DNA of 64,000 nucleotides from Actinomyces qiguomingii (GTDB taxonomy: Bacteria > Actinomycetota > Actinomycetes > Actinomycetales > Actinomycetaceae). The position numbers and the translations under genes were made by a program. The notes beneath the pieces were generated by a model, which was given only the letters and a program-made list of their open reading frames with translations, was not told the DNA's origin and searched no databases. The DNA is taken from assembly GCF_004102025.1 (NCBI RefSeq), contig NZ_CP025228.1, positions 558,001-622,000 of the forward strand, in the 5' to 3' direction. Shown piece after piece: positions 18,226-27,065 of the stretch (the first letter of the stretch is position 1; the number at the start of each line of letters is the position of its first letter).

Positions 18226-18960
18226 TCAGAACAGGCCGGCCAGGTTCGGAATGAGCAGTGCCGCGGCCACGGCACCGATGAGCGGGCCCACCACCGGCAC
18301 CCAGGAGTAGGCCCAGTCAGCCGAGCCCTTGCCGGGGATCGGCAGGATGGCGTAGGCGATGCGCGGGCCCAGATCGCGGGCCGGGTTGATGGCGTAGCCG
18401 GTGGGGCCACCGAGCGACAGGCCGATGGCGACGATCACGAAGGCCACGGCCAGCGGACCCAGTTCGGAGGGCGACTTGCCGTTGTAGAGCACCCAGGCCA
18501 CCAGGGTGAAGGTCGCAATGGCCTCGGTGACCACATTCCAGCCGTAGGAGCGGATGCCGGGGCCGGTGGAGAAGCAGCCGAGCTTGGCGTCGGCGGGCGC
18601 CTTCTCATCGAAGTGCTTCTTGTAGGCGAGCCAGGCGCAAACGGCACCGGCGATGGCACCCAGCATCTGAGCCAGGATGTAGACGCAGATGTTGGTGGTC
18701 GTTGCCGGCACATCGGTGGCCAGGTCGTTGCCCGCCACGGCCAGACCGATGGTGACTGCCGGGTTCAGGTGGCCGCCGGTGGCGTAGGCGGCGTAGACGC
18801 CCATGAACACCGCCATACCCCATCCGAAGGCGATGACGATCCAGCCGGAGCCTTGGGCCTTGGACTTGGGGAGATTGACGGCGGCGCAGACACCGGCGCC
18901 GAATAGGATGAGAATCAAGGTCCCCAAGAACTCCGAGAGGAAGATCTGGGCAAGAGTCAT
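18226..18960 (-). CDS. glpF: Glycerol uptake facilitator (aquaglyceroporin)
   Basis: 244 residues with six membrane helices and the two pore NPA-type boxes, NPAVT near residue 67 and NPARD near residue 198. Asp after the second box is typical of glycerol-conducting channels. It lets glycerol diffuse in for GlpK encoded next. It is divergent from glpABC and shares a 411-bp regulatory region with it. Confidence 0.95.
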   Translation of the reverse strand: MTLAQIFLSEFLGTLILILFGAGVCAAVNLPKSKAQGSGWIVIAFGWGMAVFMGVYAAYATGGHLNPAVTIGLAVAGNDLATDVPATTTNICVYILAQMLGAIAGAVCAWLAYKKHFDEKAPADAKLGCFSTGPGIRSYGWNVVTEAIATFTLVAWVLYNGKSPSELGPLAVAFVIVAIGLSLGGPTGYAINPARDLGPRIAYAILPIPGKGSADWAYSWVPVVGPLIGAVAAALLIPNLAGLF

Positions 18961-19371
18961 GGCCTGCTCACTTTCTGCACGACTACGTGCTCAATGCGTA
19001 GGGCGAGCGGCCAACGGCCGTTCGCGTCACACCAATGCCCGGGTGAAGCATGGCTGCGCCCGAACAGGTCTGAAAGTACTCGAGGTCGTGGAGGGGAGTG
19101 GTACACCACCAACACCCATATGCGTAGTTGAGGCTGTGCTAAATCGCCGATTTGGCGTCTTCATCGGGGAAAGTGCCGCTCGGCAGGACCGTGGTGGGAA
19201 ATAGGTGCGAGTTTTCCCTATAGGGGGTGAACGTTTGAGCATCGGGCGTGCACGAGCTCTCCGCGGAGTGTAGTCATGGATGCGAAAGCGTAGCCATGCG
19301 GCGCCTCGACCCGACCGGGACGCCGTCGGGGTGAAACCCGCCCCGCCGAGGCGGACGAGGAGGTCCTTCAA
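18961..19371. promoter_or_regulatory. Divergent glpFK / glpABC control region
   Basis: 411 bp between two outward-facing glycerol operons. A perfect 13-base palindrome AAATCGCCGATTT at 19141-19153 is a candidate operator, and GGGAAATAGG...TTTTCCC near 19196-19218 is a second dyad. AGGAGGT at 19358-19364 is the glpA ribosome site. No gene was found inside. No GlpR is adjacent, so the regulator may be the SorC-type or DeoR-type protein in this window or one elsewhere. Confidence 0.5.
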
Positions 19372-21111
19372 GTGAGAGCCATGAGTGCCGACGTCGTCGT
19401 CATCGGTGGCGGTGCTACCGGAGTCGGCGTCGCCCGCGACGCGGCCATGCGGGGCCTGCGCGTGGTGCTGCTGGAGCGGGCCGACCTCGCCCAGGGGACC
19501 TCGGGGCGCTTCCACGGGCTGCTGCACTCCGGTGCCCGCTACGTCGTGTCCGATCCCGGCTCTGCTCGCGAATGCGCCGAGGAGAATGCGATCGTCTCCC
19601 GCATCCACGCCGACGCCGTCGAACGCACCGGCGGCATGTTCGTGGTCACCCCCGAGGATGACCTGGACTACTCCGAGCGCTTCGTGACGGCCGCCGAGCA
19701 GACCGGGGTCGCCTGCGAGGAATTGAGCCCGACGGAAGCACTGCGCCTGGAGCCCCGGCTTAATCCCGGTATTAAGCGCGCCTTCGCCGTCAACGACGCT
19801 GCCGTGGACGGCTGGCAGATGGTGTGGGGCGCTGCCCGCTCCGCCCGGGAGCACGGCGCCACCGTCCTGACCTACCACGAGGTCACCGACCTGGTGGTGG
19901 AGGGGGAGGGGCAGGAGCGCCGCGTCGTCGCCGTGCGCGCCCGCGGGCTCAAAACCGGCGAGGACTTGAGCATCTCCTGCGCCATGGTGGTAAACGCCGC
20001 CGGCCCCTGGGGCGGACGCCTGACCGCCATGGCCGGCTCACAGGCCATCGAGATTGTCGCCGGTGCCGGCATCATGATTGCCGTCAACCACCGCGTGGTC
20101 AACCACGTTATCAACCGCTGCGTCTACCCCGCCGACGGCGACATCCTCGTCCCCGACCACACGGTCTCCATCATCGGCACCACCGACAGCCGGATCCCCG
20201 ACCCCGACCACATCCCGATTCCCCGCCAAGAGGTCGCCCAGATGCTCGACGCCGGTGAGGCGCTCATACCGGGCTTCCGGCAGGCGCGGCTGGTGCACGC
20301 CTGGGCGGGCGCCCGCCCGCTGGTACGCGACAAGCGGGTCGCCGGTACCGACACTCGCCACATGAGCCGCTCCATGACCGTGCTGCGCCACAGCCAGGCC
20401 GAGGGCCTGGGCGGGCTGATCACGGTGGCCGGTGGCAAGCTCACCACCTACCGGCTGATGGCCAAGAACACCGTCGACGCCGTCTGCGCCGAGCTGGGCG
20501 TCGAACGGCCCTGCACCACCGACACCGAGGCCGTCCCCGGCTCTGAGCACGGCCGCAGCTACCACGTGACCCACCGGCTGGCCGCCCGTGAGCAGGACCG
20601 ACTAGAGAATCAGACCGTCTGCGAATGCGAGTTGGTCACCCGCAAGATGCTCACCGACCTGATGGATGAGCAACCCGACGCCTCCTTCGACGACCTGCGC
20701 CGTCAGTTGCGCATCGGCATGGGGCCGTGCCAGGGCGGGTTCTGCGCCGCCCGCGTGGCCGGCGTGCACGCCTGCCACGGCCGCGCCGACGCCGCGGAGG
20801 CCACCGAGCTGCTGCGCACCTTCCTGCGGCACCGCTGGATCGGTTTGTGGTCGATCCTGCACGGCGAGCAGGTGCGCGAGGCGGCACTGGACTTTTGGAT
20901 GCTGCAGGGCACCCTCGACGTCGAGGACCTGCCCACCGCTGCACCCCCAGCCGCGGCGGCCACCCCGATCGCGGACGCCGAGGACGGCGAGCAGGACCCC
21001 GCGGAATTCGCGGCGGCCATGGCCGCACTGGCCGCGCCGCCGGGCCCGGCCCTCGCCGCCGCGGGCGGAAAACTGACCCTCACCGAGCCCAGGCAGGAGG
21101 CGGGCGCATGA
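19372..21111 (+). CDS. glpA: Anaerobic glycerol-3-phosphate dehydrogenase subunit A
   Basis: 579 residues. The N-terminal FAD-binding motif is VVIGGGATGVGVARDAAMRG with GTSGRFHGLLHSGARY. The C-terminal BFD-like [2Fe-2S] domain has CECELVTRKML and GPCQGGFCAARV. It oxidises sn-glycerol 3-phosphate to dihydroxyacetone phosphate in a membrane-associated complex with GlpB and GlpC. GTG at 19372 is the preferred start, since AGGAGGT lies exactly 7 bases upstream; the ATG at 19381 would be too far. An Ala/Pro-rich tail of about 55 residues makes it longer than the E. coli protein (542). It overlaps glpB by ATGA. Confidence 0.95.
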   Translation: MRAMSADVVVIGGGATGVGVARDAAMRGLRVVLLERADLAQGTSGRFHGLLHSGARYVVSDPGSARECAEENAIVSRIHADAVERTGGMFVVTPEDDLDYSERFVTAAEQTGVACEELSPTEALRLEPRLNPGIKRAFAVNDAAVDGWQMVWGAARSAREHGATVLTYHEVTDLVVEGEGQERRVVAVRARGLKTGEDLSISCAMVVNAAGPWGGRLTAMAGSQAIEIVAGAGIMIAVNHRVVNHVINRCVYPADGDILVPDHTVSIIGTTDSRIPDPDHIPIPRQEVAQMLDAGEALIPGFRQARLVHAWAGARPLVRDKRVAGTDTRHMSRSMTVLRHSQAEGLGGLITVAGGKLTTYRLMAKNTVDAVCAELGVERPCTTDTEAVPGSEHGRSYHVTHRLAAREQDRLENQTVCECELVTRKMLTDLMDEQPDASFDDLRRQLRIGMGPCQGGFCAARVAGVHACHGRADAAEATELLRTFLRHRWIGLWSILHGEQVREAALDFWMLQGTLDVEDLPTAAPPAAAATPIADAEDGEQDPAEFAAAMAALAAPPGPALAAAGGKLTLTEPRQEAGA

Positions 21112-22631
21112 GCAGCGACGTCGTCGTCATCGGGGCCGGGATCTCCGGCTACGCAGCGGCCCTGCGGCTGCGGCATGCCGGCGCCACGGTCACCCTGGTC
21201 ACCAAGGGCATGGGTGGGCTGGCCCTATCCCCGGGAACCGTCGATGTGCTCGGCCGGCTCGGCGGGGCGGCCGGACCCGCGGGACCGGGTGCGGGCGCCG
21301 GCGCCGATGAACGCTCCGCCCGCCGCGCCATCACCCACCCCTATGCGGCCATCGACGCCTCCGACCTGCTGCCGCAGGGACACCCCTACCGTGCCATCGG
21401 TCGGCGCGCCACCGAGGCCGGCGTGGACCGCTTCGCCGCGCTGGTAGGCCCCGACCTGCTCACCGCCAGGCCTGACTGTGCCGCGGGCGGTACCGGAGCG
21501 GGCGAAGGCGGCTCCACCGTGAACGCCGGTGAGGGGCCCGCCAACCTGTGGCTGCCCACCGCACTGGGGGCCGTGCGCCCCACCCTGCTGGTTCAGCCCT
21601 CCATGGCCGCCTCCGTCCTGCGCGACGGCGGCCGCTACCTGGTGGTCGGCCTGGCTCGACTCAAGGACTTCACCGCGGAGCTGGTCGCCGGGAACTTGAA
21701 CCGCGGCGAACTACCGGGCGGAGGCCGCGTGCAGGCGCGCGCCCTGACAGTCGACTTCGAGGCCCGCGCGGGTGAGAGCGACACCAACGCCGTCGGCCAC
21801 GCCCGCGCCCTGGACGACCCTTCCGGGATCGACCACCTGGCGCGGCTGCTGGACGGCAAGGTGCGCGACGGCGAGACCGTGCTGCTGCCGGCCGTGCTGG
21901 GCCTGGACCGCCCGGGTGTCTTCCGGGAACTGGCCGAGCGCCTGGGGGCGCCCGTGGGTGAGATCCCCCTGGTGCCGCCGTCGGTGCCCGGACTGCGCCT
22001 GGAGCACCGGCTGGACCGGCTCGCCATGGCCGAGCGGGTGCGTGTGGTCATGGGCGGGCGTGTAGTGGACCGGCAGGTGGAGCGCGGGCGCCTGGTGTCG
22101 GTGACCAGCGCCGCCGCCGGCCGCCCCCTGCGGCACCGCGCCGGCGCCTTCATACTGGCCGCAGGCGGTTTCGAGTCCGGCGCGCTGGCCATTGACTCCT
22201 ACGGCACCGTCACCGACACCGTCCTCGGCCTGCCGCTGGCCGGCGTGAGCGCCGACGGTGAGGAGAACCTGCGCCGGCTGATCCACCGCGACTACTGGGG
22301 CGCGCCCCAGGGACTGTTCCGCGTCGGAGTGGCGGTGGATGAATGTATGCGGCCGCTGGGCCCCGATGGGACTGCGGCTCTGGCGGGAGTCCACGCCGTC
22401 GGCGGGGTGCTGGCCGGTGCGGTGCGCTGGAGCGAGAAGTCCGGGGAGGGCATTGCGCTGGGCTCGGCCGAGGCCGCCTGCGACGCCGTCCTGACCGAAC
22501 TCGGCGGCGCCGACTCCCCGGAGCGCGCCGGGGGTGTGCAGGCGGCCCGGGCCGACACCGGCGGTCACGACCCGGATGCCGGTGCCGCTAAGACGCCAGA
22601 AAGCGAAGACAACCTTGAGGAGCAGGACTGA
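21108..22631 (+). CDS. glpB: Anaerobic glycerol-3-phosphate dehydrogenase subunit B
   Basis: 507 residues starting MSSDVVVIGAGISGYAAALR, an FAD/NAD-binding Rossmann motif. The body matches GlpB (LVTKGMGGLALSPGTVDVLG, GAFILAAGGFESGALAID, GVHAVGGVLAG). It links GlpA to the GlpC iron-sulfur subunit. The start overlaps the glpA stop (ATGA), and its stop overlaps the glpC start (TGATG). The open frame extending upstream to 20727 is antiphase glpA sequence and is not used. An insertion-like Gly/Ala-rich stretch (about residues 45-75) and an Asp/Ala-rich C-terminal tail look variable. Confidence 0.93.
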   Translation: MSSDVVVIGAGISGYAAALRLRHAGATVTLVTKGMGGLALSPGTVDVLGRLGGAAGPAGPGAGAGADERSARRAITHPYAAIDASDLLPQGHPYRAIGRRATEAGVDRFAALVGPDLLTARPDCAAGGTGAGEGGSTVNAGEGPANLWLPTALGAVRPTLLVQPSMAASVLRDGGRYLVVGLARLKDFTAELVAGNLNRGELPGGGRVQARALTVDFEARAGESDTNAVGHARALDDPSGIDHLARLLDGKVRDGETVLLPAVLGLDRPGVFRELAERLGAPVGEIPLVPPSVPGLRLEHRLDRLAMAERVRVVMGGRVVDRQVERGRLVSVTSAAAGRPLRHRAGAFILAAGGFESGALAIDSYGTVTDTVLGLPLAGVSADGEENLRRLIHRDYWGAPQGLFRVGVAVDECMRPLGPDGTAALAGVHAVGGVLAGAVRWSEKSGEGIALGSAEAACDAVLTELGGADSPERAGGVQAARADTGGHDPDAGAAKTPESEDNLEEQD

Positions 22632-23980
22632 TGTTCGACGTCGACACCCTGGCCCAGCGCTGGGATCTGCCGCTGCCCGGAAAGGGTGGGCAGCGGGTGG
22701 TTTCCGGCGCCGCCGCCGTTGAGACCGCCGCCCATTCGCTGGCGCGCGCCAGCCTGGACTGCTGCGTCAAATGCACCATTTGCGAGACCGCCTGTCCGGT
22801 CATGGCCGTAACCGACCTGTTCCCGGGCCCGAAATTCGTTGGACCGCAGGCCGAGCGCTACCGCAACGGGCAGAGCGTGGACCACTCCATCGACTACTGT
22901 TCCTCCTGCGGGACCTGCACGCGAGTGTGCCCGCAGGGCGTGAAGATCGCCGAGCTGAACAACCAGGCCCGCGCCGTCATGCGCGCCCAAAACAAGGCCG
23001 TGCCGGTGCGCGACCGGCTGATCACCCAGACCACCCTCATGGGCAAGGTGATGACCCCGATTGCGCCCCTAGCCAATGCTGCCCTGGCCAATCGGCCTAT
23101 TCGGGTGCTCATGGAGAAGACGGTCGGGGTGCATCGCGACGCGCCCATGCCGCACGCCCAGCCCCAATCCCTGGCCGGCTGGCTGCGACGGCGCACCAAG
23201 CGAACCGATACGCTCGTGCCCGCCGGCTCGCGCGGACCGATCGTGTTCTTCCACGGCTGTGCCGGCGGCTACTTCGAGGTAGAGACCTCCAAGCGCGCCA
23301 TTGAAGTGCTTGAGCACATCGGGTATGAGGTCATCATCCCCAAGCAGGGATGCTGCGGTCTGGCCGCCCAGTCCAACGGCCTGTACGGGCAGGCCTCCGC
23401 GAGCCTGGTACGGCTATGCGAACAGTTGACGGCAGCCGGCAAGGATCTGACGATCGTATCCTCCTCCGGCTCCTGCGCCGGGATGCTCAAGCATGAGGCC
23501 CACGAGATCATGGGGGTGGAGGCGCAGGCTCTAGCCGATGTGTCCCCGCGCACCATGGAGTTGTCGGAGTTCCTGCGCGACCTGGACGATGCCGGCGAGC
23601 TTCCGCACCGCTTCCGTCGCATCGACGCCACGGTCGCCTACCACGCCCCCTGTCAACTCAAGGGGCAGAACATGGGGATGCCCGCCATCGAGCTGATGGA
23701 ACTGGTGCCGGGCTTCAACGTGGTGGAGTCCGGCCGGGCGTGCTGCGGCATTGCCGGTACCTACGGGCTGAAGAAGGAGAAGTATGAGGTCGCCCAGGCT
23801 GTCGGCGGGCCTCTGTTCGACATCGTTCGTGAGGTCAACCCGAACCTGGCCGTGTGCGACACCGAGACTTGCCGTTGGCAGATCGAACAGTCCAGTGGTG
23901 TCAAGACGGTGCACCCGATCTGGGTGCTGCACGCCGCTTACGGCCTGTCCCGTCTGGCCGGCATCGAGCCTCAACCCTGA
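22631..23980 (+). CDS. glpC: Anaerobic glycerol-3-phosphate dehydrogenase subunit C
   Basis: 449 residues. Two ferredoxin-like [4Fe-4S] motifs lie in the N-terminal part (CVKCTICETACP and CSSCGTCTRVCP). Two CCG domains follow (QGCCGLAAQSNG and RACCGIAGTYG), as in GlpC. It passes electrons from GlpAB to the quinone pool at the membrane. A 22-bp repeat array of five copies begins two bases after its stop codon. Confidence 0.95.
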   Translation: MFDVDTLAQRWDLPLPGKGGQRVVSGAAAVETAAHSLARASLDCCVKCTICETACPVMAVTDLFPGPKFVGPQAERYRNGQSVDHSIDYCSSCGTCTRVCPQGVKIAELNNQARAVMRAQNKAVPVRDRLITQTTLMGKVMTPIAPLANAALANRPIRVLMEKTVGVHRDAPMPHAQPQSLAGWLRRRTKRTDTLVPAGSRGPIVFFHGCAGGYFEVETSKRAIEVLEHIGYEVIIPKQGCCGLAAQSNGLYGQASASLVRLCEQLTAAGKDLTIVSSSGSCAGMLKHEAHEIMGVEAQALADVSPRTMELSEFLRDLDDAGELPHRFRRIDATVAYHAPCQLKGQNMGMPAIELMELVPGFNVVESGRACCGIAGTYGLKKEKYEVAQAVGGPLFDIVREVNPNLAVCDTETCRWQIEQSSGVKTVHPIWVLHAAYGLSRLAGIEPQP

Positions 23981-23982
23981 TG

Positions 23983-24090
23983 CCGAGTTCGGTTGATATA
24001 ACCATCGAGTTCGGTTGAAGTGGCTATCGAGTTCGGTTGAAGTGACTATCGAGTTCGGTTGAAGTGACTATCGAGTTCGGTTGAAGTGAC
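23983..24090. repeat. 22-bp tandem repeat array B (5 copies)
   Basis: Five copies of a 22-bp unit with core CGAGTTCGGTTGA followed by AGTGACTAT, starting 2 bases after the glpC stop. It is the reverse complement of the arrays at 4204 and 25032, so relative to the upstream gene it has the same sense orientation as in those two cases. The second and third copies differ by one base (AGTGGCTAT, AGTGACTAT). Confidence 0.95.
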
Positions 24091-25031
24091 GGGCTGAGAT
24101 CGATTCCGACGGTTAGTTGCGATTTTCTCGTACGGGCGAGGTCGGAGGCGCGGGAACGTTGAGGTGGTGCGGTTAGGTGGGTGAGTGCGGAGCCTTACTG
24201 CAGGTCCCCGCCAAGAGGCCAAGCCCTACCCGGGGCACTGTCGAGACCCTGAGGCAAGCGGCACTCGACACATCAGCCATCATCAACACCGCCGCCACCG
24301 GAGCCGTTCATATCGACCGGTCTCGGTGGTCATTGGGCTCTTCCGGTTTGAGGGTGTTGGCGTTGGTGGGTGTGGGTCCGGTTGGCTGCAGGCCTCGTAC
24401 TTGGACCGCGTTTCTGCGGTTGGACCGTCTGAGAGTGCGTTTCAGGTGGTCCAACGACAGGCAGACGGTCCATCCGCAGGCAGGTGGTCCATCCGCAGCT
24501 GGGTGGTCCGGGTGCGGGGGTGTTGGCTCGGGCGGGTGCGGTTGCCTTGGACGCTGGCGTACCCGCGGTCAACGATCAAGATGCCACAGGCCGTGAACGG
24601 GGTAAGCAGCTGGCCCGGCCGAGCCGCGCGCCTGGCCGGATCGCGCGCATGGCTGATCTGCGGGCCCGGCCGAGCCCCGCGCCCGGCTGAGCTATGGGCC
24701 CGGCCGGGGCGCAAGCCCGGCTCACAGCCAAAGGCGTCCCAGCGGATCGGACAGGGGAGGGCCCGGTCGGCAATCAGACGCCCGGGCCTGCCCACCACAC
24801 CAGGGCGGTAGGCCGGCGCCTGGGAGCCAAAGTGTCCAGAATCGGCACAAACACCCCGCCCCTCCCAGCGCACACTCTCAGATTCGTTGGAATCATACGG
24901 ATCTGGCGGGACGCGTCGGGCGGGGGAGCATCGTTTGCGCCGAATCTGGACACTTCCCCCGGGCCCACCGGATGCGGGAACATCGCTGGTGCCGAATCTG
25001 GACATTTCCCCCGGGCCAGCCGGCCCTACCA
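24091..25031. other. Gene-free, repeat-rich convergent intergenic region
   Basis: 940 bp between glpC and glpD with no convincing gene. It holds: a block at about 24308-24375 like that at 7445-7490; three 19-bp repeats around 24460-24520 (core CAGGCAG.TGGTCCATCC); two copies of GGCCCGGCCGAGCC.CGCGC about 52 bp apart (near 24612 and 24662); and a motif GCCGAATCTGGACA-YTTCCCCC found twice as direct repeats (24938-24960, 24991-25013) and once inverted near 24835. A short frame near 24190-24300 (TVETLRQAALDTSAIINTAA) could be a gene scrap. Confidence 0.7.
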
Positions 25032-25176
25032 ACCGAACTCGATGGTAATAACGACCGAACTCGATCGTCATATCTACCGAACTCGATGGTTATTTCTACC
25101 GAACTCGATGGTTATTTCTACCGAACTCGGTGGTTATTTCTACCGAACTCGGTGGTTATTTCTACCGAACTCGGTG
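25032..25176. repeat. 22-bp tandem repeat array C (7 copies)
   Basis: Seven 22-bp units, the last partial, with core ACCGAACTCGRT followed by GGTTATTTCT. Copies nearest glpD carry GGT and those farther away carry GAT, a graded pattern expected from stepwise duplication. The array ends 12 bases before the glpD stop codon, so it lies in the 3' untranslated region of glpD; on the glpD coding strand the core is ACCGAGTTCGGT. Confidence 0.95.
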
Positions 25177-25188
25177 GGGGTGAATGGC

Positions 25189-26922
25189 TCAGACGGCGCG
25201 GCTGACGTGAGCGACGGCGGCCGCGTCGGTGGTCTCCGCCTCCGCGGCGGCGAGCTGTTCCACCCGCTCGGCGTAGGCGGCCTTCTCCGCCGCGACCTCT
25301 TCCTCCTCCCAGCCCAGCAGCGGGGCCATAACGGCGAGCACCTCGTCGGCCACACCCAGGCCCCGGTCGCGGCGCTCCAGGTCCAGGCGCACCCGGCGCA
25401 GCAGTACGTCGTCGAGGTGGGCGGCGCCCTCATGGGTGACGGCCCAGGCGACTTCGGCCCGCAGGAAGGCGGGCGCGCCCGCGAGCGGTTCTCCCCACGT
25501 CGGTTCCCCGGCCGCCTCGGCATCGTGGATGTCAATGGCCTCTAGCATTGTCGGCAGTTCGTCGCCGTAGCGGTCCAGCAGATGGGTGACCCGCGCCAGC
25601 GTCCAGCCGCGCTCGCGGGCGATTTCCCCGGCGCGTTCGGCCAGTTCGTGGTAGCCCGCGGCGCCGACCAGCGGTAGCTGTGCGGTGGCGCAGGGGTGGG
25701 CGTGGGCGAGTGCCTCACCAAGTGCGTGATCGACGGCGTCGGCCGCCATCACCCGGTAGGTGGTCAGTTTGCCTCCGGCAATTGCGGTCAGGCCCGGTGC
25801 CACCCGGGTGACGGTGTGCTCGCGGGAGACCTTGGTGCTGGCCGCCTCGGCGCCGGGACGCAGCTGCGGCTGGAGGAGCGGGCGCAGCCCGGCATAGACG
25901 CCGATGATGTCCGCGCGCGTGATGGGCCGGGACAGGACCTCGTTGGCGTGGTCGAGCACGTAGTCCACGTCGGCGGACGTGGCCACAGGCTTGGCCACGT
26001 CCTGGTCCCACGGGGTGTCGGTGGTGCCGATCACCCAGTAGCGCGCCCAGGGGATGATGAACAGCACGGACTTTTCGGTGCGCAGGAAGATCCCGGTTTC
26101 GGCGTCGATGGACTCCTTGGGGACCACGATGTGAATCCCCTTGGAGGCGAGCACCTTCAGCCCGCCCGCGTCGGTGGCCAGATCCTGGGTGGCCTCGGTC
26201 CACACGCCGGTGGCGTTGATGGTGTGGGCGGCTCGGATCTGATGGGTCTGGCCGGTGGCCAGGTCGGTGACCGCCGCACCGGTGACAGCGCCGTGGGCGT
26301 CCTTGAGGAAGCCGGTCACCTTGGCACGGTTGGCTGCGTAGGCACCCAGGCCGACGGCGGTGCGCACCAGGTCGATGACCAGGCGGGAGTCGTCCACGCG
26401 GGCGTCGTAGAAGCGGATCGCGCCGACCAACTTTTCCGGGTTGAGCGCAGGGGCCAGGGCGCGGGTGCCTTTGCGGCCTAGGTGCTTTTGCACCGGGACG
26501 GTCTGGTGTCCGCGGGCGCCGGCAATGGCCAGGGCGTCATACATGCCCACGCCGACGGCGGAGTAGGAGCGCTCGTAGTGGTGCTTAAGCGGCCACAGGA
26601 AGGGCTGGGCCTTGACCAGGTGCGGTGCGGTGGTGGTGAGTAGTCGGCCGCGCTCGGTCAGGGCCTCATGCACCAGTGCGAAGTCCAACTGGTACAGGTA
26701 GCGCAGGCCGCCGTGCACGAGTTTGGAGGACCAGGAGGAGGTGCCCGAGGCCCAATCGCCCATTTCGACGATGCCGGTGCGCAGACCGCGGGCGGCGGCG
26801 TCCAGGGCGATGCCCGCGCCCGTGACGCCCCCGCCTACGACGAGGATGTCGAGTCCCTCCCCGCCGGACATGGCCTCCAGGGCGGCCTGGCGCTGTGTGG
26901 TGGTCAAGGCGGTGTCGTGCAT
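25189..26922 (-). CDS. glpD: Aerobic glycerol-3-phosphate dehydrogenase
   Basis: 577 residues. The FAD-binding motif is DILVVGGGVTGAGIALDAAARGL, with GDWASGTSSWSSKLVHGGLRYL, the diagnostic GlpD segment. The C-terminal helical domain is present. It oxidises glycerol 3-phosphate to dihydroxyacetone phosphate and feeds quinone, complementing GlpABC when oxygen is present. AAGGAGA precedes the ATG. It is divergent from the SorC-type regulator, whose candidate operator lies in the shared 143-bp gap. Confidence 0.95.
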   Translation of the reverse strand: MHDTALTTTQRQAALEAMSGGEGLDILVVGGGVTGAGIALDAAARGLRTGIVEMGDWASGTSSWSSKLVHGGLRYLYQLDFALVHEALTERGRLLTTTAPHLVKAQPFLWPLKHHYERSYSAVGVGMYDALAIAGARGHQTVPVQKHLGRKGTRALAPALNPEKLVGAIRFYDARVDDSRLVIDLVRTAVGLGAYAANRAKVTGFLKDAHGAVTGAAVTDLATGQTHQIRAAHTINATGVWTEATQDLATDAGGLKVLASKGIHIVVPKESIDAETGIFLRTEKSVLFIIPWARYWVIGTTDTPWDQDVAKPVATSADVDYVLDHANEVLSRPITRADIIGVYAGLRPLLQPQLRPGAEAASTKVSREHTVTRVAPGLTAIAGGKLTTYRVMAADAVDHALGEALAHAHPCATAQLPLVGAAGYHELAERAGEIARERGWTLARVTHLLDRYGDELPTMLEAIDIHDAEAAGEPTWGEPLAGAPAFLRAEVAWAVTHEGAAHLDDVLLRRVRLDLERRDRGLGVADEVLAVMAPLLGWEEEEVAAEKAAYAERVEQLAAAEAETTDAAAVAHVSRAV

Positions 26923-27029
26923 CGGGCTCTCCTTATGGGTGTGTACGAGCGGCCTGGCCCGTCGGCGGTCGCCGCGGGCAGGGCGGCGTGCCCAGCATCA
27001 CCGCAGTATGCGATAATGCGCAAACAGAT

Positions 27030-27043
27030 TGCACGAACGTGCA
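27030..27043. promoter_or_regulatory. Candidate operator palindrome between glpD and SorC-type gene
   Basis: TGCACG-AA-CGTGCA is a perfect 6-bp inverted repeat placed 22 bases before the regulator ATG and about 110 bases before glpD. A related half-site cluster TGCGATAATGCGCA lies 12 bases upstream. Position and symmetry suit binding by the adjacent SorC-family protein. Confidence 0.55.
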
Positions 27044-27065
27044 CATCTTTGGGGAGGGGGCGAGT

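Noticed and set aside
20727..21107. GlpB starting at 20727
   Set aside because: The extension lies within the end of glpA in another frame; the FAD motif begins right after the ATG at 21108.
24185..24811. 208-codon plus-strand frame and 209-codon minus-strand frame between glpC and glpD
   Set aside because: Both run through repeats, have biased composition and show no domain; the region reads as intergenic.
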